Shown here piece after piece: positions 25,730-34,461 of a DNA stretch of 64,000 nt. The DNA is from an uncultured Phycisphaerales bacterium. GTDB lineage: Bacteria; Planctomycetota; Phycisphaerae; Sedimentisphaerales; Anaerobacaceae. The notes under the pieces are model-generated. The model saw only the letters and a program-made list of their open reading frames with translations, searched no databases and was not told the DNA's origin. The stretch spans positions 17,521 through 81,520 of the forward strand of contig CALEZT010000196.1 of the NCBI GenBank assembly GCA_937927975.1, given 5' to 3'. The position numbers and the translations under genes were made by a program. Every line of letters begins with the position of its first letter. Within the stretch, counting starts at the first letter, position 1.

Positions 25730-27667
25730 TTACGTCGCTGGAGTCGTCTGCGGCTCGTGGTCAAGTTCCTCGCCCTGGCGGAACAGGCGTGCGCTGTTGA
25801 ACACCACCACCAGCGAACTGGCGAAGTGCAGGAACGCAGCGACCGCCGGCGGCACGAACTTCGAGAGCGAGATGCCCAGCACGATGAAGATCACGCCAAA
25901 CGCGAGGTTCTGATTGATCACCCGGCGGGTCTTGCGCGAGACATCGACCAGGAACGGAATCCGCCGCAGATCGTTGTTCATCAGGGCGATCGACGCGGAA
26001 TTGATCGCCACGTCGCTGCCGGCGGCGCCCATCGCGATGCCCAGGTCGCCGGCCGCCAGAGCCGGAGCGTCGTTGATGCCGTCGCCGACGACCACCACGG
26101 TGTGCCCGTCCTTCTTGATCTGCTCGACCACCGCGAGCTTGTCCTGCGGCAGGCACTGAGCCTTGTAATCGGTGCAGCCGAGTTCGCCTGCGACGCGATT
26201 GGCGACCTCGCTGCGGTCGCCGGTGAGCATGGTGACGCGTTTGACGCCCATGTCCACCAGGGAGGCGATGGCCCTCTGGGCCTCCGGTCGCGTCTTGTCC
26301 TGCAGACCGATCCAGCCGATGCAGCGGTTGTCCTTCGCGACGTAGAGGGTGCTGAAGCCCTGCTCCTCGTGCAACCGGGGATCGGCGACATTCTTCGTGT
26401 CGACTCCGTTCTCGTTCAGGAACGTCTCGCGACCGACCAGGATGCGGGACGAGTTGATCTTCGCACTGACGCCCTTGCCCGGGGTCTCTCTGAAGCCCTC
26501 CGACGCCGGCAAGGACAGGCTCGCCTCCCTGGCCACTTCCTGCAGCGCCCGGGCCGCGGGGTGCTTGCTCATCTGCTCGGCCGCCGCGGCGTCCGCCAGC
26601 AGGTCCGCCGGCTCGACCCCCTCGGCAGGCGTCAGCTTGGTCACGTAGAGTCGGCCGGTGGTCACGGTGCCCGTCTTGTCGAACACCAGGGCCGTCATCT
26701 TCCCGGCCACTTCGAGATACGAGACGTCCTTGACCAGGATGCCAAGCCTCGCAGCGGCTGAAATCGCGGCCACCATGGCGGTCGGAGTGGCAAGAATGAT
26801 CGCACAGGGACAGGAGATCACCAGGATTGTGATCGCCTGGTCGATGTTCCGCGTGAAGACCCAGACGATGGCCGCGATCATCAGGATCGTCGGGACATAC
26901 CACGAGATGTATCGGTCGATGATCCTCATGACCGGGATCTTCGTGTGTTCGGCCTGGATGATCAGAGACTGGACCTTGCCCAGCGTGGTGTCCTTGCCGG
27001 CCTTGGTGACGCGGATGTCGAGGACGCCGGTGAGATTGTTCGTGCCTGCGAAGACCTGCATGCCCGGCACCTTGTCGACCGGAAGCGACTCGCCGGTGAT
27101 CGTCGCCTCGTTCACGGAACTCAAACCGTCGTAGACTTCGCCGTCGGCCGAGACGTTGTCGCCCGGACGGACGCGGATGCGGTCGCCGGCCTTCAGCTCG
27201 CTGACCTTGACTTCGCGTTCCTTGCCGTCCGAATCGATCAGGTTGGCCTTGACGGGAGTCAGGCGGATCAGCGACTCGATCGAAGCCCTCGCTCCCAGCG
27301 CCGTTCGGGTCTCCACCAATTCGCTGAGCAACATGAAAAAGCCGATGAGCCCGGCGGCCACGTATTCGCCGATCGCGAACGCCGCCACGATGCCCAGGGC
27401 CGCCAGCTCGTCCATGTGCGAATGGCCCTCGATCAGGCTGCGAACCGCATGCATGATGATCGGGGCCCCCAGCAGGATTGCGCCGAGCATTGCGAACAGT
27501 TCCGTGTTGAAGCTGTCGGACCCATAGAAAACCTTGCCGATCCCGCTGTTGATCAGCAGGACGCCGCCGGCCAGCGTGCCCAGAAGGGCCACGCTCACGC
27601 GGACCTGTTTCTCGCGGGTCTGTTCGGTACCGAACTCTTCCTGTAAGTGCAGGTGCTGATGCGCCAT
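25730..27667 (-). CDS. P1B-type heavy-metal-translocating ATPase
   Basis: 645 residues. Motifs: phosphatase TGES (ATITGESLPVDK), CPC in TM6 (LVISCPCAIILATPTAMV), phosphorylation DKTGTVTTGR, the class-specific HP pair in MSKHPAARAL, and GDGINDAPALAAGDLGIAMG. There is no N-terminal HMA domain; instead it starts with a short His-containing segment (MAHQHLHLQEEFG). CPC is compatible with Cu(I), Zn(II), Cd(II) or Pb(II); the last membrane segment (FASSLVVVFNSARLF) lacks the Asp typical of the Zn/Cd group, so the metal is unresolved. It is downstream of three SPFH genes on the same strand, and the neighbouring SPFH protein also has a His-rich tail, suggesting a shared metal theme. Confidence 0.9.
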   Translation of the reverse strand: MAHQHLHLQEEFGTEQTREKQVRVSVALLGTLAGGVLLINSGIGKVFYGSDSFNTELFAMLGAILLGAPIIMHAVRSLIEGHSHMDELAALGIVAAFAIGEYVAAGLIGFFMLLSELVETRTALGARASIESLIRLTPVKANLIDSDGKEREVKVSELKAGDRIRVRPGDNVSADGEVYDGLSSVNEATITGESLPVDKVPGMQVFAGTNNLTGVLDIRVTKAGKDTTLGKVQSLIIQAEHTKIPVMRIIDRYISWYVPTILMIAAIVWVFTRNIDQAITILVISCPCAIILATPTAMVAAISAAARLGILVKDVSYLEVAGKMTALVFDKTGTVTTGRLYVTKLTPAEGVEPADLLADAAAAEQMSKHPAARALQEVAREASLSLPASEGFRETPGKGVSAKINSSRILVGRETFLNENGVDTKNVADPRLHEEQGFSTLYVAKDNRCIGWIGLQDKTRPEAQRAIASLVDMGVKRVTMLTGDRSEVANRVAGELGCTDYKAQCLPQDKLAVVEQIKKDGHTVVVVGDGINDAPALAAGDLGIAMGAAGSDVAINSASIALMNNDLRRIPFLVDVSRKTRRVINQNLAFGVIFIVLGISLSKFVPPAVAAFLHFASSLVVVFNSARLFRQGEELDHEPQTTPAT

Positions 27668-27742
27668 AGCCTTGTTCTCTCACCGAATCTTCTGTTGCGG
27701 GCCGCCGAACGCGAACCCCACCTGTCCATTTTCCGATGCCTA

Positions 27743-29089
27743 CTACCGGGCGCCCCTGGGGTTGAGCTTGTTGTCCCGGTTCAGCAGAATCCGTATCTCG
27801 CGGTCCCGATCCGTGCCGGAGCTGTCCAGGACGAACTTCTCGTCGGCATTGTTGAGGATTTCTTCCATCGCCGCCAGATACCGCTCACGCGCCACAAGTT
27901 CCGGCCGCTTCCTGTACTCGGGCAGGATACTCGCGAGATAACTGGCGCTGGCCCTGGCAGCCTCCACCACCTTGGTCTGGTACGCCTGGGCGTGCGCGAT
28001 GATCTGCTGCGCGTCGCCGGTAACCTGGGACCACAGTTCCTCCCGTTTCTGAGCATCGCTGTCGGGATCGAGAATCGCTTCGCAAAGTCTGTGAGCGACC
28101 TGGCCGCCCGTCTTGTTCAGAGTCGTCTCGGCGTAGGTCCGAGACTGCGTAACCGTCTGATCGCTCTGCTGACGGGCCGCCACGTACGCTTCGAACGCCT
28201 CGTTGATCTGCATGGGCCATTTGGCGCTGACCAACTGCATCTGCACGACGCGAATGCCGCTCTCCAGCGCGTCCAGCTTCTGCTGCACGAGCTGCTGGAC
28301 GCGTCGAGGAATCGTATCGACGCTCTGGAGAGCCTCGTCGATCGTGTAGTGGACCATTGCCGTGACGATGGCGTCATCGACCACGCTGCGCAGAAGCGGC
28401 GTGATGTTCGCGACCATCACGTCCACATAGATCTCACCGGGCTTGACGTCCCGGACGTGGACGTTTCGGAAGAACTGCTCGACGTTACTGATCTGGTAGT
28501 TGATCTGCCACTTCGTGTGGACGATGCTGTAGTCGCTGCCCTCGCCTTCCCGCAGGGAGGGCTGGCTAACGTCCGTTGCCCCCTGCCCTGCCACGGTCTG
28601 GCTCCGCGTCAGGCAGTATCCTTCCACCATCGGATCGAGCTTGTCGGCCCGGAAGTTCCTCGGCTTGACGCCGCCGCCCAGGATGTCGTCGCGGGTCTCC
28701 TGGTACCAGAACGTGTTGACGGGCAGATTGATGTTCTTCTCCACCGGGATCTTGATCAACTCGTCGATCGGATACGGGAAGACCCAGTGAGCCCCGGGCC
28801 CCAGGATCGCCTCGTCGCCGATGCCCTGGATCTTGCCGAACCGCAGAACCAGTCCCCGTTCGTCGGGCCCCACGGTCCGGAAACCCGACGCCAGGAAGGC
28901 GACGATCAGGACGATCATGATGACCTTCAGGATCGTGAAACTGATATGAAGGGCGTCCGAGAGGGACTTGCCGGCCGCGTCGAACTGTTCGTTCGGCGCC
29001 GACCGTTCCGGTGTCGGCTCATGATCGTGACCGTGATCAGGTTCATGTGAGTGTCCGTGGTCATGTCCGTGCTTGTGTCCGTGTGCCAT
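27743..29089 (-). CDS. HflK-like SPFH membrane protein with His-rich N-terminus
   Basis: 448 residues. The first 25 residues are a His/Gly/Asp tract (MAHGHKHGHDHGHSHEPDHG), a probable divalent-metal-binding tail in the cytoplasm. One membrane helix (FTILKVIMIVLIVAFLASGF) precedes the SPFH domain (VGPDERGLVLRFGKIQ, LGPGAHWVFPYPIDEL) and a long coiled coil (about 270-420). In E. coli HflK and HflC form a cage around FtsH. This is the last of three consecutive SPFH genes, 33 bp after the HflC-like gene. The His tail is not part of canonical HflK and may connect it to the downstream P1B ATPase. Confidence 0.85.
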   Translation of the reverse strand: MAHGHKHGHDHGHSHEPDHGHDHEPTPERSAPNEQFDAAGKSLSDALHISFTILKVIMIVLIVAFLASGFRTVGPDERGLVLRFGKIQGIGDEAILGPGAHWVFPYPIDELIKIPVEKNINLPVNTFWYQETRDDILGGGVKPRNFRADKLDPMVEGYCLTRSQTVAGQGATDVSQPSLREGEGSDYSIVHTKWQINYQISNVEQFFRNVHVRDVKPGEIYVDVMVANITPLLRSVVDDAIVTAMVHYTIDEALQSVDTIPRRVQQLVQQKLDALESGIRVVQMQLVSAKWPMQINEAFEAYVAARQQSDQTVTQSRTYAETTLNKTGGQVAHRLCEAILDPDSDAQKREELWSQVTGDAQQIIAHAQAYQTKVVEAARASASYLASILPEYRKRPELVARERYLAAMEEILNNADEKFVLDSSGTDRDREIRILLNRDNKLNPRGAR

Positions 29090-29122
29090 GGCTCTTTCGC
29101 TCGATTGAACGCAGTCCTTCGG

Positions 29123-30028
29123 TTACTTTGCAGACCCTTCCGTACCCAGAGGGGGCAGACCCATCAGGAGGTTGAACGGCTCAGCGACCGTCGGAATGAC
29201 GATTGTGGTGCGTTCTCTCAGGATCTGTTTGAGAGCCTCCAGATTTCGCAGAAAGATCGCCAGCTTCTCGTCCGCCTTCAACATCTCATAGTACCGAGCG
29301 GCGTCGGCGTCGCCCTGGCCGCGAATCTCCTTGGCCCGACCTTCCGCGGCGTCCAGCAGGACGTCCCGCTTCTTGTTGGCGTCGGCCCGGATCTGGGTGG
29401 CGATCGCCTCGCCTTCGGACGTGATGGCGTCGGTACGACCCTGGCGTTCGGCTTTCATCCGCTCGAAGACCTTCTTCGTAACGTCTTCGCTGACCTTGAG
29501 CTGCTTGATGCCCAGCGTCTTGATCTCGATGCCGTACTCGGCCAGCACGGGCCCCTTGAGGTCCGCGAGCATCTCGTCCTGGATCTCGTCGAACTGGATC
29601 TTTGTGGGGTCGTTGTTGACGAACTCCCCGAAGGAGTGCTGGCCGATCACGCGGTTCTGCGTGTCGTTGATGTGATTGCGAAGCTTGCTCTCGGCGTTGG
29701 CTTCGGTCTTGACCGCGTTGAGGAACTTCAACGGTTCGGCCACGCGCCAGACGATGTACGTGTTGACGATGATCGGGACATTGCCTCGCGTGGTCGTCTC
29801 CGCCAGTTGCGCCGCCTCCAGGACTCTCATGCGGGAATCGAATTTGTGAACCTGCTCGATGGGCGTGGGCCACTTGAAATACAACCCAGGCTGGGTGACC
29901 TCGCGGACCGGCTTGCCGAACCGGGTCACGAACCCCGATTCGGTCTCGCGGACCTGGAAGGTCACCAGGTAGACGATCATCACGAGGGAAATAACGGCAA
30001 TCAGTATCGGAATCGCTATGTTCTTCAT
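29123..30028 (-). CDS. hflC: HflC-like SPFH membrane protein
   Basis: 301 residues, close to the E. coli HflC size. One N-terminal helix (IAIPILIAVISLVMIVYLVT) is followed by the SPFH domain (VRETESGFVTRFGKPVREVT, GLYFKWPTPIEQVHKFDSRM) and by the typical HflC stretch FGEFVNNDPTKIQFDEIQDE with an Ala/Glu-rich coiled coil (EAIATQIRADANKKRDVLLD). Its start overlaps the stop of the large SPFH gene (ATGA), implying coupled translation. Together with the flanking SPFH proteins it likely forms a membrane microdomain scaffold. No ftsH is visible in the window. Confidence 0.88.
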   Translation of the reverse strand: MKNIAIPILIAVISLVMIVYLVTFQVRETESGFVTRFGKPVREVTQPGLYFKWPTPIEQVHKFDSRMRVLEAAQLAETTTRGNVPIIVNTYIVWRVAEPLKFLNAVKTEANAESKLRNHINDTQNRVIGQHSFGEFVNNDPTKIQFDEIQDEMLADLKGPVLAEYGIEIKTLGIKQLKVSEDVTKKVFERMKAERQGRTDAITSEGEAIATQIRADANKKRDVLLDAAEGRAKEIRGQGDADAARYYEMLKADEKLAIFLRNLEALKQILRERTTIVIPTVAEPFNLLMGLPPLGTEGSAK

Positions 30029-32097
30029 TGTCCACCGGTCTCCTGTACGCCCGCAATCTCACTCAACAGACTCGTATCCAGCTTCTCCTGCAGTTCCATG
30101 ATAATGACCTGGCGGTCTTTCGGGTCGCCGGCCACGACATACTTGCGAATGCTCCTCATCGCTTCTTCGAGCGCCACGGCCCGCTGCTCGCACTTGTAGA
30201 TCTCCGGCGCGGCGCGATAGGCCTGGATCTGGCCGGCGAAGCGTTTGCCCGTCGCCTCGGCCAGCGTCCCCTGGCGAAAACGGTAGCTCTGGGCCTCGCT
30301 GAGAATGCGGAAGATGTCCCCGCGCGACTCGTTGAGCAGCGCTGCATCGAACTGCTCGCCCAGACGCTTGACCTCGTCGGAAAGCCCTCTGCGCTGGGCC
30401 TCCTGGTACTGCGCGGCTAAATCCGCCAGCCGGGTGGCCCGCGACACCGAACCGGCCAGGGTGGTGAGGTTTCGATTCCGCTCCGCCTCGGCGGCCAACA
30501 TCAGCGCCTGCTTGGCCTGCACCGCGCCCACGACCGCCTGGAAGTCCGGCACCACCTCGGCCGGCGGGTGGATACCCTGCAACCCGACGAAGGTGATCTC
30601 CACGCCAAGACCTTCAACGTCGGCGGCCCGCTGGATGCGCTCCGTCAGAATCTGCTTGGCATTGGTCCGCCCCCCGCCCAGGAGGTTCTGATCACCGCCG
30701 CCTTCGACCTCAACGTTGGCGGTGGAGGCCAGACGGACCAGTTCGCGATAACAGATGCCCTCCAGAAGCTTGCCTGGATTGCTGTGCCCGTAGACATAGA
30801 CAAGAAGATCCTTGATCCGGTACTGGACCGGCATGTTGACCTTGACCAGGCTGACCGGAACGGCGCCTTCGGCGGGCCCTTCCGTGACATCCGCGGGCGT
30901 GTATCGCGCCGCCACCATCAAGTCATGCTCCTGTTCGTAATGCGTCTGCCCCCACAGGAGCCTTGTTTCGGGAATCGGGACTCCGTTGGCGTCCACCTTG
31001 GGCACGTACCCGATGTGCAGTTCCATGACCAGACCGGTGGGGTGCATGTACGCGATGTCCATGGGCCAGGGCAGCTTGAAGTGCAGCCCCGGACCGATAT
31101 GACGAACCTCTCCGTCCGCGGTGGTCGGTTTGCCGAACCGCTCGACGATCCCTTCCTCGTTCGGACCGACGACCACGATGCAACTGGCCAGATAGAGCGT
31201 CGCGGCCGAGAACAGAATCAAGGGCACGATCGCCTTCTCCAGCAGCTTGTAGAACCAGGTCTGGGACACCTGGAATCCGAACTGGTAGTCCATCGCCGTG
31301 GCCACGCTGCGGAAGATGCCGCCGGGCTCGTTGATGACGCCCAGGAGCCGGCTGTCGAACGCCGCCCGGCTGTATTGGCCTTTGAGATGCGGCCGATAGA
31401 TGTCGAAGACCAGGTTCAGCGACGTCTCGACGCCCAGGACGATCAACAGGATCGGCACCGCATAGCTGACGACGGCGATCAGGGCCGAGATCTGGAAATG
31501 CAGCAGGGCCAGGGCGATCGCCAGCACGAAACACAGGACCGCCAGCCCCAGAAAGAAGCTGCCGCCTGCCCGCAACGGTTTCCATCGCGGCTCGACCGAC
31601 ATTCCGGTGGCGTACCGCGACAGGAGGAACCCCATGAACGCGATGGCGGTGGCGACGATCGCACACACCAGCGGCTGCTGGGTCTTGACGTCGGCCCCGG
31701 AGGGGATTCCCTTGAGCAGGTAGAAACCGATTCCGATTTCGTAAGCAGCGATCAATGCCACGAAAATCGGGATGAACCATTTCTCGAGGACGTCGAGCCG
31801 GCGCTGAGCGGCCGCCAGCAGCGCCGCGGTCTCGCCCTTCTGGAAGATGGTGGCCGAGCTTTTCTCCCGTGCGAGCTGACTCATGTCGAGCTTTTCCTGC
31901 TCGGCCAGACTTCGCTGGTGGAACTGGATGGCCAGGACCAGCCAGATCAAGGCCGCCGCAAGCGCCTGCCATCCGACGGCCGATAGAGCGTAGAACCCGC
32001 TCCACCGACCCAGGAAGAACGCGATGCCGAAAAAGACCAGGCTGAGAACCAGCGCAACCCATGCGACCTGTTCGGGGCGTTTCGACGATACTGTCAT
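30025..32097 (-). CDS. Large polytopic SPFH (HflK-type) protein
   Basis: 690 residues, much longer than HflK (about 420). The N-terminal half has about six hydrophobic segments, for example WVALVLSLVFFGIAFFLGRW, LSAVGWQALAAALIWLVLAI and ALIAVVSYAVPILLIVLGVE. A seventh (LFSAATLYLASCIVVVGPNE) leads into the SPFH domain (EEGIVERFGKPTTADGEVRH, GLHFKLPWPMDIAYMHPTG). The remainder is an Ala/Glu/Arg coiled coil (QAKQALMLAAEAERNRNLTT). It is the first gene of the SPFH operon. The polytopic extension suggests a role beyond canonical HflK, for example recruiting a membrane partner such as the ATPase encoded downstream. Confidence 0.85.
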   Translation of the reverse strand: MTVSSKRPEQVAWVALVLSLVFFGIAFFLGRWSGFYALSAVGWQALAAALIWLVLAIQFHQRSLAEQEKLDMSQLAREKSSATIFQKGETAALLAAAQRRLDVLEKWFIPIFVALIAAYEIGIGFYLLKGIPSGADVKTQQPLVCAIVATAIAFMGFLLSRYATGMSVEPRWKPLRAGGSFFLGLAVLCFVLAIALALLHFQISALIAVVSYAVPILLIVLGVETSLNLVFDIYRPHLKGQYSRAAFDSRLLGVINEPGGIFRSVATAMDYQFGFQVSQTWFYKLLEKAIVPLILFSAATLYLASCIVVVGPNEEGIVERFGKPTTADGEVRHIGPGLHFKLPWPMDIAYMHPTGLVMELHIGYVPKVDANGVPIPETRLLWGQTHYEQEHDLMVAARYTPADVTEGPAEGAVPVSLVKVNMPVQYRIKDLLVYVYGHSNPGKLLEGICYRELVRLASTANVEVEGGGDQNLLGGGRTNAKQILTERIQRAADVEGLGVEITFVGLQGIHPPAEVVPDFQAVVGAVQAKQALMLAAEAERNRNLTTLAGSVSRATRLADLAAQYQEAQRRGLSDEVKRLGEQFDAALLNESRGDIFRILSEAQSYRFRQGTLAEATGKRFAGQIQAYRAAPEIYKCEQRAVALEEAMRSIRKYVVAGDPKDRQVIIMELQEKLDTSLLSEIAGVQETGGQ

Positions 32098-32166
32098 TGG
32101 CGATTCAGCTCCAGCAGTGAACCAAAATCCTGCTCATCCAGTAGTACCGGGTACCGGACCAGATCC

Positions 32167-32195
32167 TTTACAAAAAGGGAATCCGGCACTATAAC
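32167..32195 (+). promoter_or_regulatory. Promoter of the 32296 permease
   Basis: TTTACA (32167-32172) and TATAAC (32190-32195) are 17 bases apart, each matching the consensus at five of six positions. The predicted start near 32202 leaves a leader of about 94 nt. It lies in the 198-bp divergent region shared with the SPFH operon, whose own promoter is not obvious. Confidence 0.6.
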
Positions 32196-32295
32196 ACCGA
32201 AAACGACTCTCGTGTAGAGACAATCGTGAAAAAAAGTCGTCGCAATCGGGTGTCAAACACAACGTTCAGCAGGCCGGCAACGCCTTGGGTGACTG

Positions 32296-33258
32296 ATGAA
32301 TAAGCTGCTCACTATCGCCAAGAACACCTTCGTCGAAACCCTTCGCCAACCCGTCTACGCCGTCATCATTGCAGCAGCCTTGCTCCTGTTTCTTCTCAGT
32401 CCGGCGCTCTCGATGTACACCATGGACGACGACAATAAGCTGCTGCGAGAAATCGGGCTCTCTACGCTGTTCCTGACCAGCTTGTTCGTGGCAATCTTCT
32501 CCGCTTCGGGGGCCGTCTCCATCGAAATGGAGAACAAGACGATTCTCACGGTGCTGACCAAGCCTGTTCAGCGTCCGATATTCGTATTGGCCAAGTTCCT
32601 GGGTGTAGTCGGAGCCGTCGCTTTGGCGCACTATCTGTGCACTATCGGCGTGCTGATGACCATCCGGCACGGCGTCCTGTCCACCGCCTCGGACACCCAT
32701 GATTGGACCGTCGTCGGCTCAGCGGCCACCGTCGCCATCGTGACGGTCCTGCTCAGCGCCTTCTTCAATTATGCCTACGACTGGAAATTCACCTCGACTG
32801 CCGTGGTGGTCGGCGCCATCCTGGCGACCCTGGCCATGGTGTTCCTGGCCCTGATCGATCGCGATTGGCAGTTCAACCCGGCCAAGAATGGGTTCGACCG
32901 ACTCGACGTCTACGCCGCTATCCTGCTGTTCCTGGCGGCCATGGTGATCGCAGCGATCGCGGTGGCCATCTCCTCCCGCTTCAACGTCATCGTCACCCTT
33001 TCGGCCTGCATCGGCGTCTTCCTGCTCGGCCTGATTAGCGACTGGGTGTTCGGCCGGTATGCCGACACCCACCTGTGGGCGCAGGCGGGCCGCTATCTCG
33101 TCCCGAACTTGCAGGTGTTTTGGATCAGCGACGCGATCTACGAAAACAGCGTGGTCCCGTTCCGATACATCCTGACGGGGGCCTCCTACGCGATTACCTA
33201 TATCATCGGGATCCTGGCCGTGGCGGTCGCCCTGTTCCAGCGAAGACAGATTGCGTAG
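32296..33258 (+). CDS. ABC-2 type permease, orphan
   Basis: 320 residues with six hydrophobic segments: PVYAVIIAAALLLFLLSPAL, LFLTSLFVAIFSASGAVSI, FLGVVGAVALAHYLCTIGVL, TVAIVTVLLSAFFNYAY, AILLFLAAMVIAAIAVAISS and YAITYIIGILAVAVALF. The loop IEMENKTILTVLTKPVQRPI is the same ABC-2 signature as in the permease at 23066-24442, so the two are paralogues. No ATPase gene is adjacent; it could share the ATPase at 24435 or 57743. It is divergent from the SPFH operon. Confidence 0.8.
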   Translation: MNKLLTIAKNTFVETLRQPVYAVIIAAALLLFLLSPALSMYTMDDDNKLLREIGLSTLFLTSLFVAIFSASGAVSIEMENKTILTVLTKPVQRPIFVLAKFLGVVGAVALAHYLCTIGVLMTIRHGVLSTASDTHDWTVVGSAATVAIVTVLLSAFFNYAYDWKFTSTAVVVGAILATLAMVFLALIDRDWQFNPAKNGFDRLDVYAAILLFLAAMVIAAIAVAISSRFNVIVTLSACIGVFLLGLISDWVFGRYADTHLWAQAGRYLVPNLQVFWISDAIYENSVVPFRYILTGASYAITYIIGILAVAVALFQRRQIA

Positions 33259-33318
33259 AGACGAATGGACCGCCGCCAATGGAATTCACCGGTGGGTTGT
33301 TAGATATTCCTGAGACAC

Positions 33319-33783
33319 TCACACGCCGGCCGGAACGTCCAGGATCACAGCGGTTTCGTCGCACTCGTCCTGTTTCGGACAGCGGGCGCAGTCGCTCCAG
33401 ACCTTCATGGGCAGTTCCTCTTTCTTCACGACCGTGAACCCCACCCGCTCGAAGAACCTGGGTTCCAGGGTCAGCGCGAAGACCCGCGGGACCCCGAGAG
33501 CCCGCGCCTGATCCAGGGCCGCCGTGACCAGCGCCATGCCCACCCCCTTGCCGTGCTCTTCCGCCGCGACCGCCAGCGACTTGACCTCCGCCAGATCGGA
33601 CCAGATCACCTCCAGCGCGCAGCAGCCGATGATCCGACCGTCCCGCTCGACCACAAGAAACGTCTGGAGATTCTCGTAGATCTCGGCCATGGATCGAAAC
33701 AGCATCTTGTCGTGCTCGGCATAGAAGTTGATCAGCGAGCAGATCGACCTGGCGTCCGGGATTCTGGCGTTGCGAACTTTCAT
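33319..33783 (-). CDS. GNAT N-acetyltransferase, ArgA/N-acetylglutamate-synthase-like
   Basis: 154 residues from the ATG at 33783 (MKVRNARIPDARSICSLINF). The acetyl-CoA-binding segment reads VKSLAVAAEEHGKGVGMALV (consensus Q/RxxGxG/A in HGKGVG) and is followed by ALTLEPRFFERVGFTVVKKE. A C-terminal CARCPKQDEC cysteine cluster is typical of the small NAGS-like acetyltransferases that carry out the first arginine-biosynthesis step, or act on unknown amines. The longer in-frame reading from 33891 runs through the promoter and has no family-like N-terminus. The gene is divergent from the acyl-chain cluster. Confidence 0.85.
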   Translation of the reverse strand: MKVRNARIPDARSICSLINFYAEHDKMLFRSMAEIYENLQTFLVVERDGRIIGCCALEVIWSDLAEVKSLAVAAEEHGKGVGMALVTAALDQARALGVPRVFALTLEPRFFERVGFTVVKKEELPMKVWSDCARCPKQDECDETAVILDVPAGV

Positions 33784-33790
33784 GGTCCTG

Positions 33791-33819
33791 AGTATACTGT
33801 CCTTTTTGCACGATTTCAA
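33791..33819 (-). promoter_or_regulatory. Strong promoter abutting the GNAT start codon
   Basis: On the minus strand, TTGAAA (33814-33819) and TATACT (33791-33796) are exactly 17 bases apart. The -10 box ends only seven bases before the ATG at 33783, so transcription would begin at or next to the start codon. Confidence 0.6.
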
Positions 33820-33895
33820 CGTTGTTCGCACGCAAGCGCAGCCTGCGGTCCGGCGCAAAAAACGAAAAAACAGTGGAAAAACGAACGGCACACAC

Positions 33896-33901
33896 TACAA
33901 T
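33896..33901 (+). promoter_or_regulatory. Candidate -10 box of the acyl-chain cluster
   Basis: TACAAT at 33896-33901 with a weak TGGAAA about 16 bases upstream. The predicted start near 33908 gives a leader of about 27 nt before the ATG at 33935. It is back to back with the GNAT promoter. Confidence 0.4.
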
Positions 33902-33934
33902 GACGCCGGTTTGTGTTCGGTGGCCCAGGATTTC

Positions 33935-34408
33935 ATGAAGTTCATATTGATAGATAAGATCGTTTCGCTCGAAGAAGGAAAGACGCTGACCGCAGCCAAG
34001 TGCGTTTCGCTGGCCGAGGAATACCTGGGGGATCATTTCCCCACGTTCCCCGTGCTGCCGGGCGTGTTGCTGTTGCAGGGGCTCGTGGAGTCCGCGAGCT
34101 GGCTGGTCCGCAAGACCGAGGGGTTCGCCCACAGCATGATCCTGCTGCAAGAGGCCAAGAACGTCAAGTACAAGAGTTTCCTGGCTCCCGGTTCGAGGAT
34201 CGAATATACCGTGCAGGCCAGGGCCATCGAGGAGAACGTCAGCAACTTCACCGGCTGCGGAATCTCCGACGGGGAAAAAATCCTCGAAGCGAGGTTCGGC
34301 CTGAGGCATTTCAATCTGGCGGACCGCAGTTCCGCGATGGCGTCCGTGGACGCTCAGGTGATCGAGGCGATGAAGAACCGCTACAGCCTGCTCAGGCAGC
34401 AAGGCTGA
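33935..34408 (+). CDS. FabZ-like hot-dog dehydratase subunit with catalytic His but no Glu
   Basis: 157 residues from the ATG at 33935, after CCAGGA. It aligns with FabZ without gaps across the active site: EEYLGDHFPTFPVLPGVLLL corresponds to the FabZ stretch [20 protein letters not shown]. The catalytic His is kept (H34) but the position of the catalytic Glu in LEAMAQ is Gln (Q48 in LLLQGLVES). FabZ active sites use His from one subunit and Glu from the partner, so this protein alone should be inactive as a homodimer. The second FabZ-like gene in the cluster has the opposite substitution. It is the first gene of the cluster. Confidence 0.85.
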   Translation: MKFILIDKIVSLEEGKTLTAAKCVSLAEEYLGDHFPTFPVLPGVLLLQGLVESASWLVRKTEGFAHSMILLQEAKNVKYKSFLAPGSRIEYTVQARAIEENVSNFTGCGISDGEKILEARFGLRHFNLADRSSAMASVDAQVIEAMKNRYSLLRQQG

Positions 34409-34461
34409 TTGAGGTAGTGAAAAGGACTTTCAGAAGGAACTGACCGGAGGTAGCAGCAACC

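Noticed and set aside
25761..27683. 640-residue frame overlapping the P1B ATPase
   Set aside because: Gly/Arg/Asp-rich out-of-frame shadow; the ATPase motifs are all in the other frame.
32188..32224. Minus-strand promoter for the SPFH operon (TTGTCT and TATAGT)
   Set aside because: Spacing of 24 bases is too long; the -10 overlaps the plus-strand promoter by chance.
33728..33934. 69-residue N-terminal extension of the first dehydratase
   Set aside because: It would cover the GNAT start and both back-to-back promoters, and FabZ-like N-termini begin at 33935.
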